Shown piece by piece: positions 57,751-64,000 of a stretch of DNA of 64,000 nucleotides. Position numbers and translations under genes: made by a program. Source of the stretch: Spirometra erinaceieuropaei (Eukaryota > Platyhelminthes > Cestoda > Diphyllobothriidea > Diphyllobothriidae). The stretch spans positions 2,257,363 through 2,321,362 of the forward strand of contig CACRXP010000002.1 in assembly GCA_902702965.1 (NCBI GenBank), in the 5' to 3' direction. The notes below the pieces were generated by a model. That model did not search any database, was not told where the DNA came from, and was given only the letters and a program-made list of their open reading frames with translations. Each line of letters opens with the position of its first letter. Position 1 is the stretch's first letter.

Positions 57751-58741
57751 CAGTAGGTGGGCTAAGTCATCAAATGTCGACCGAAATTCCGGAATACTTT
57801 TTTGTTTCGAAAAGATCAATTAAGTAGGATTGTAAAACTAGTCAGCCTGCAACCCAACTCTATAATATTTCACTTAACCCGGGATGCCGGCTTTCGAATG
57901 AATTTCCTTCCGGCTTCATGCAAAAGCTGCACTCTGTAAAAAATGACAACTTATATAGCATGAATTTTTCTCATTGATTTTCGATGCCCCTAAAAGTCCA
58001 ATTATATTTCATGGAAAAAATACATAAAAATATTTATTCTTTCGCTCATTCGGTAGAACATTACGTCTGCTTCCAATTTTATACTCGAAGAAGTGACATA
58101 ATTGGGTTTTAAAAAGTTTCTAATTGTAGGACTTTTAAATGCCGTGAAATGGCCGTTCATAAATCGTCATGTCTCTGCATTTGCCAATGTGTCCTGTAAA
58201 GTTAACAATATGGATAAAATCCACTGCTTAATTTTATAAACCCCATATGGCCTCCTCTTAATACAGTAGAGAAATGTACGGTTTTCCGTACGCGCAAATA
58301 ATACGGCTTGTAGTTTGGGAACTCTAAAAGCAAGTGTAACGGCAGATCGGGCCCAAAATTATTTGGGAGTTGGAGAAGTTTTATAAAACCAAATTATATC
58401 CTTCCTACGAGCATAAAATTGAAAAAAGACGTAATTATTATTAATGAGCAGAAGAAGGAATATTTTTATGCATGTTTTACACGAAATATAATTGGACATT
58501 TAGGGGCATCGAAAATCGATGAAAAAATGCAAGCTACGTAAGTAGTCATTTTTTGCAGAGTGTACTTTTAGCATGCAGACGGAAGGAAGTTCATTCCAAA
58601 GCCGGAACCCTGTTGTAACTGAAATATTATAGGATTATGTCGCCGGCTGACTGGTTTTACAACCCTACTTAATTAATCTTTTCGAAACAAAAACGCATTT
58701 CAGAATTTCTGTTGAGATTCCATGAGTTAGCCCACTTACTG
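57751..58741. mobile_element. Full-length foldback element FB1 (non-autonomous, TA-flanked)
   Basis: Starts CAGTAGGTGGGCTAAGTCAT and ends with the near-complement GAGTTAGCCCACTTACTG, flanked by TA on both sides (57749-57750 and 58742-58743). The inverted arms reach roughly 330 bases inward from each end with moderate divergence. TA flanks and CAGT-type termini fit Tc1/mariner-like transposition. No open frame, so it depends on a transposase elsewhere. Confidence 0.8.
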
Positions 58742-58745
58742 TATA

Positions 58746-59435
58746 TCAGTTAGTCTCATATGTGGAAAGTTTTGAAAAACTGAAAAAGTATTTTGCCTCA
58801 TTTGAGACCTCTGATGGCCTCCTTTATTACACAGTTACTTTCCACAAATTGTAAATGGATTTATGCAGGCGCAGAAAATGAGTAGGAAAATATACACAAC
58901 TGAAGTATCAAACTTCTTTTAAGCACACTCGACGCAGTTAACAGCAAAGGCGTCCGTTTGCGAACTAGCCTGATATCCTCTGTCAGCTACCTTGAAATTG
59001 TGATCCCAGTCAATATATTTTATGGTCCCATTGGGTGATATCTTTATCGGGACGGCGTGTCAGAACCCTATCTTATTTTTAGTGAGACGCGCAACCTCAC
59101 CGCGACCCGCTGGACTCGAACGGACTTCTTGTTGGCCAACAAGGAGGGCGTGAAATCAGCGGAAATGCTTTCAGTGTTCTTACCTGCAGTGAAAATGATA
59201 CATTCGCACTAGGGAAAACTTAGGTTCGAGCAAAACGAGGGAGGTTTCATTTGCTAGAAGTCTGTTCTTGAGTTGACTACTTTGACTCGCGGTGAGCATC
59301 CTATTCTTTTAAAGCTTTTTTCGGGTGAACCTTACCGATAAACCTACTCAGTAGCATGTCGGGAATGGTTCTCATGCCAAGGGACAAAATGAAGAAAACG
59401 TACATTCATACTAACCCTACTATGAAAAACTCGGC
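58746..59435. other. Unassigned sequence
   Basis: No feature could be supported. Confidence 0.35.
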
Positions 59436-59439
59436 GCCT

Positions 59440-59640
59440 CGGTGGTATTCAAACCCACCGCAGCAAGGGGAGGGCCACCTGAGCTATGAGACCCCATCAG
59501 AAGACGTGAGTTTAATCACATTTGGGTCAAGTTACCCGCCCTTGCTGTCGTGGGTTCGAATACCACCGAGGCGTCGAGTTTCTCACAGTTGGGTCAATAT
59601 GAATTATTCAATGTCTGCCAAAACCTCTATGAAAAACGTA
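59440..59640. mobile_element. Two SINE S2 copies head to head
   Basis: 59440-59500 (minus) and 59520-59640 (plus) both carry the B-box block (GTGGTATTCAAACCCACCGC complement; CGTGGGTTCGAATACCACCG). The plus copy continues into TTGGGTCAATATGAATTATT as at 48190-48230. Confidence 0.6.
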
Positions 59641-61380
59641 TATTGACGTGGTTTAAAGATTTCTTCACCATCGAGTCAAACGATACTCGTTCTCAGAGTA
59701 CTCACAAATGGGCAAATACTGCCAGAACTTCTTCCTTATTACTGAAGTAACCTTACAGGTGCAAAATGCAATAGCATTTTGTGATATTCCTCTATGACTT
59801 ATATGCCGTATAGCAAAGAGCCATAGGCTCTAACTTTGATAGTATTTCGAACTGTGTATATGAAGGATGTGGAAATTAGCTTGTGTATGCGCTGTGTTAG
59901 TTTTTTCAAACGAAAGTGGGAGAGACTTCAGCTAAAGTGGGGACGGGGAGGGAGTCAAGCACAGGACTCAGAATCGGTATGACTGACAGCCGCACCGGCC
60001 AATCAACTCATGTTGCTGGAAAAAATAGCAAACATAAGTCTGCTTACCTGCCCCATAATTGGCACTGTTTTCTATGAACTGACTGACAGTGACAAAGGAT
60101 CCAATCAGGTAAGAGATCTTCAGAAGGGTTTGGGTTATCCTGGAGCAGAATCCACCCCGTACCTCCAAAACGTCGGACTGTAAGTAGAGTGAATTTGGAT
60201 GTTATCAGTATGTCATAGTTCAGAATTCCGAAACGTGGACAGAATACTTCTTTCTAATTTAGCTCTGTGGCATATTAAGTTCTTCTGTGATAAGGCTATT
60301 TATTTTTCTGCATTGAGGATCGGACAGGTTTCTAAAAAGATGTATGAAACGAATTTGACTGCCTACTGTATTATCGCAACCTTGTAATCGTCAGTCCAAA
60401 TCAGGAAACCCTCGCGTCCAAAAAGAATGCTTCATGAAATGCTCCGAACAGGTGTGGTTTGCTCTACCGCTGAACAATGGCATCCAAGTCTATCTGCCAC
60501 ACGGGCTAATTGACGTTCTCGATTCGCTGGGCTAGTCAGTTTGAGTGGAGTCGAGGTGGGATTCGAAGGTCAAATTCCTGTTCAGACTCCTTACGGAAAA
60601 TTCACATAAAAGTGTTCGAGGCATTAAAAAAGCCTAATACAGAGCGTCCAGCGCCAAATCTACATACATCCACCATTGAATGTGTGAAAAGAGCGTTGTT
60701 GGGCGATGATTCAAATGAAAAAACTGCAGATATTTCTTCTCACCAATTTCCAGAGTTGACCCCCCGTCAGCGAAATAACTGAAGTTTCGAGTTCCAGACT
60801 GACAAAGACCGTTACCAAGACAAGTTTTTGGCAAGGATTAAGTATATGCGCGGGGCAAGAAAATGCCAACTGCTGTTTAGCTAATTCACCAGCGTTTAAA
60901 CACCTCTGCTTTATTGCCAGACGTATGCACTCAACCTACCATCATTTCGAGTATTATTTTGCTGCCTGGCTGTCCTCCGCACCGGATTTTTTTAGAACTG
61001 GTCTTTCCTCCTACTAAAAAAATTACGTATGGGATGTGCAAAAGAACTAATGAAGATATTTTAGCTGCACCGGCTCCTCGGAGCGGCACAAGGCCGACCA
61101 AAAATCTGCAGAACAGCTCCTTTGTATAATCTGGTAGGCAGTTCTCCATAGTTTTTCCCTATACGGCGCATATACTTAATCCTTACAAAGCTTTTTGTTT
61201 ATTTATCTAGCAATTTGAATAGTCGTTTTGGAAAACTCGCTAAAATAAAGTTTCGAGTAAAGGCTACTCAAGCCACTTAAGGAAAGACGCATGAAACAGT
61301 TGTTCCTAAACGAGGAAATCGGTTGGCTTCATGCCTGGAAGGAATTGATAATGTCGCCATTGCGGAACAGCCGGATGGAT
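59641..61380. other. Unassigned sequence
   Basis: Short frames only, for example 90 codons at 60510-60782, without family resemblance. Confidence 0.35.
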
Positions 61381-61382
61381 GA

Positions 61383-61900
61383 TGTTACCCAGCCTCTGAA
61401 GGGTGGTAGCCCGGGCTAAATACAATGTGTGCGTCTGCTACGCCATGATTCAGTAAACCACGGCCCTCAAAGCTTGCTGTGCCCTGGCAGTTCTCTAGCA
61501 CCTGGTTCCTTGCCGGAAGATGCGTTTGCGCCCCCGCTGGGTAAACAAATCGTGTACATGGTTGCTCAGTGATTTTAGTCATCCTCTCTTCTTTTTGACC
61601 CACTTTTGCTGTTCGTTATAATCCTGGTCAAGTGTTTGTTTTTTGTGAATTAGGTAGTGTGTTGATATGCCTAGGTGCGAGTCCAGCTGCGCCACCCACC
61701 TACCCCCTCTCCCGCTTCTAGTCTTCTTCACCGTGTCTTGATACCGGGTTCGGTTGGGAGAGGAGAGAGTGCGGCAGATGATTCGCAATTTCAACCTCAC
61801 TACAAAGTCACCGCGCCAGCTCTCGCCCTGCTGTTGAGCACACGGTGGACATCGTCGAACGCGATGGTTGAACAGTCCCTAGTTGTTTCACAATCCTCCG
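61383..61900 (+). repeat. G1 repeat, long copy
   Basis: GCACCTGGTTCCTTGCCGGAAG, ATGCCTAGGTGCGAGTCCAG, TGTCTTGATACCGGGTTCGG and GAGCACACGGTGGACATCGTC in order, as at 31381-31930 and 32050-32450. Confidence 0.7.
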
Positions 61901-63050
61901 ACATAATCATTCGAAACTTTATCAGAAGCGTCGGCCAGGCTTATGTCCTAAGGGGAAGTATTCCTTCAGGTGGAACGACGGTCCACGGGCAAAATTCACC
62001 ATCCTCGGTTAGAGGTCTCCTACCTCAGACTGGAAATCAAACTCGATTATCACGCTGTCTTTCCAGGTTAACCACTGCCTCTATCATCTCTACTTGTGAG
62101 GGTATTTCGTGCGAGGAGCTCGAAATGGATACACAGGCTGTTTACCGTCGTTTTCTGGTGAGCGTGGCGGGCCTTGGACGATGCCGAGAAGGGATCAACA
62201 TTCAGGGTCGCATTCATTCCTAAGAAATCAGGAAAGAAATAAAAGTAGGAGACAGATATGCAATTTTTCAGTGTGGCAGTCTATTTAAAAGGATTATTTG
62301 CTTTAACAAAAAACGGCAGGCTAATGTTTAATGACGGCAGCATGTCACAGAAAGTGAACTGCGGCTAATTTAGACCTTGGTAATAATACGGCATATGGAT
62401 GAATAGGCCTGTTGGTTACTCATGTCGATTTCAAAGTAGACTCTTGAGTTCGCGCTGCTTGGGTGGTGAGATGGAAGGCAGTTGTGTCTACATAAAGTGA
62501 CATATGAATACAAATTATTTGAGAAGGTGAAATGGCTCGTCGTAGCAGAGTTATTGCGTTGATAGCGTTTTATAGAGCTTAGCGGGCTCAACATTGTTAT
62601 AATTTTAAACACACAAAACCGAACATAAAATCTGAATGAGTTGTCAAGCGATTAGTCCTTGAGCTTATCGATTTTTCTCCTTTCGCCGCCTCAGGCGTTG
62701 ACGGGTTTGACAAGTACTCAGATTATTAATTATCACCTCAATGGTGAGCGATTGAGTCTCTACGGAGGTCATTCGGACTGGTGGTGTCTTTGTTGCCCTG
62801 TCGGATGACTTCGTTATCGAGCAGTATCAGATCGGTTTACTTGAGTTCAATATGGTCGCTTTGCTCCGGTCTTCATGTACGCAATGATGCCGGACTTTGC
62901 AGGCTAAGGGAGATCAGTTTGCATGTTGGTGGAGTAGGCATCTGAATACCTCGCCTAAAGTGTGAGTCCTTCTGTCCTTGAGCTGCCTCGGCTTAAGCTG
63001 TTTATTTTCGAGTGACAAAAGTATGACCGCTTTCTCCAGGTGCGTTGCAC
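61901..63050. other. Unassigned sequence
   Basis: A 182-codon frame (61675-62223) begins in the G1 repeat and has no recognisable domain. Confidence 0.35.
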
Positions 63051-63051
63051 G

Positions 63052-63560
63052 CTACGAGTTTGGATTTGCTCCCAAATGTCCATTTATACGCGTGTTGATG
63101 GGTCCGGTTTTCCCGCCGTATTTGCAGTCTCTATTGCTAAAACATATTTTATAAACAACTCCCGATGTTTCCATGAATGACCGCGTATCCTTATGTTGCA
63201 TCGAACAGAAAAAATTGTGGCCTGTTGTCAGTGATACGGTCAAACAAAATTGCTTTCAACACATGAGTAAATTCAAGGTGTCCAAATCGAATCAAAACTT
63301 ACCTGACAGAGTGTACGACAGAATTACTAAATACTCATGAGAAGTTTGTCTGCATTTCAGAGATAAAGACACCACTGCACGAAGACCTTATGTATGGAGA
63401 GCAGACGAAGTTGTATATGGATGGAAGCGAATATGCGAATCCCAGGTTCTTGTTGCAAAGAAGATGAACACACGATCTCTGAGACAGAAAGTGTATAAGT
63501 CTGAGCTTTCGGTCTCGTACAGGAGGCCATCGTCAGAGACTGTGAGAATGCGACATCAAA
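63052..63560 (-). mobile_element. Penelope-like fragment: terminal repeat with hammerhead-like motif, and a GIY-YIG piece
   Basis: Minus strand: the motif at 63542-63500, then AAGAACCTGGGATTCGCATA (as after copy C), and farther on SGVVYKICFSNRDCKYGGKT then GPINTRINGHL (63160-63070), a GIY-YIG start with YIGKT changed to YGGKT. The ribozyme-like motif lies upstream of the nuclease here, as expected for a 5' terminal repeat or a tandem unit. Confidence 0.65.
63500..63545 (-). ncRNA. Hammerhead-ribozyme-like motif, copy D
   Basis: CTGACGA (complement of 63530-63536), T, GGCCTC/GAGACC stem with one mismatch around CTGTAC, GAAA, GCTC, then AGACT. Stem I is a perfect AGTCT/AGACT, different in sequence from copies A and C yet still paired. 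Confidence 0.65.
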
Positions 63561-63839
63561 TGGGCAGTTTTTGTAGTCAAGCCATGAAGGAGGGAATATG
63601 AGTGCAGAGGGTGGTATTCGCGATAAGCTGAGCTGTACATCTGTATATATATGTATTCGCGATAAGCTGTATATATTAAAGTTTGATAAGTTAAAGTGAA
63701 GGCGCAGCCTCAAAGAGAGCTCAGAATTGTCTAAAAAGTGTTTCTATGGAACTGTGAGATCGCCCTCCAAGATAACCAGTTCGGATCGCGACAAATAACG
63801 CCAAAGACGCACTTTACTCGGTTTCTAAAATAAATTTTT

Positions 63840-64000
63840 TAAGTAATCCCAAAACGACTGATGACAGTTCGACCATCGGTTTCGATGATGTCCACCGTGT
63901 GCCCCACAGTTGCAGCAGCAATGGGAGCAGGGACGGTGACTTACGCAGGGGTTTATAGTGCCGGTAGACTTGCGTAGCATCTACCTACACTCTCTCCTCC
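63840..64000 (-). repeat. G1 repeat, end of a copy that leaves the window
   Basis: GATGTCCACCGTGTGCCCCAC, then GACTTACGCAGGGGTTTATAGTGCC, are the complement of 37770-37850. Confidence 0.7.

Overview
The window is eukaryotic and gene-poor: short coding exons are spread through a dense field of transposon remnants, with one 236-base assembly gap (35877-36112). The best fit is a flatworm, most likely a diphyllobothriidean tapeworm of the Spirometra/Schistocephalus type. The clues are 36-base introns, a cestode-style retroelement tail with paired C2H2 zinc fingers, RTE-clade reverse transcriptases, and Penelope-like elements with GIY-YIG ends. The assignment comes from recalled family resemblance, not from a search.

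One host gene can be reconstructed with confidence: nuclear poly(A) polymerase (PAPOLA/PAPOLG type), plus strand, 5879-17269. It has seven coding exons joined at GT...AG borders with consistent phases and encodes about 689 residues. The catalytic aspartates are D108, D110 and D162, and the third is restored only when a 36-base intron carrying an in-frame stop is removed. The larger introns hold RTE LINE pieces on both strands, Penelope-like ends, a long palindrome and SINE-like copies. A second, unidentified reading frame (34237-34807) also has a 36-base GT...AG segment containing a stop, and may be a real small-intron gene.

Outside these, the layout is as follows. A decayed CR1/Jockey-like LINE occupies about 0.8-3.9 kb. 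Long inverted repeats, SINE copies and simple repeats fill 17.7-26.6 kb. A roughly 0.75-kb direct duplication lies at 27.5-29.4 kb. A zinc-finger retroelement tail abuts the gap at 36.1-36.8 kb. Penelope-like ends lie tail to tail at 45.6-47.0 kb. A telomere-like MITE is at 48.9-49.3 kb, a decayed RTE at 50.7-51.6 kb, a Penelope RT/GIY-YIG fragment at 56.9-57.6 kb, and a complete 991-base foldback element with TA flanks at 57.75-58.74 kb. A GC-rich repeat family recurs at about eight places.

The most striking pattern is a hammerhead-ribozyme-like RNA motif at Penelope-like ends (7.3, 12.3/12.6, 23.7, 46.5 and 63.5 kb, with eroded copies at 26.5 and 46.0 kb). The CUGAYGA and GAAA cores are kept while stems I and II change sequence with compensating substitutions. 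Two copies sit head to head in a near-perfect palindrome inside a poly(A) polymerase intron.
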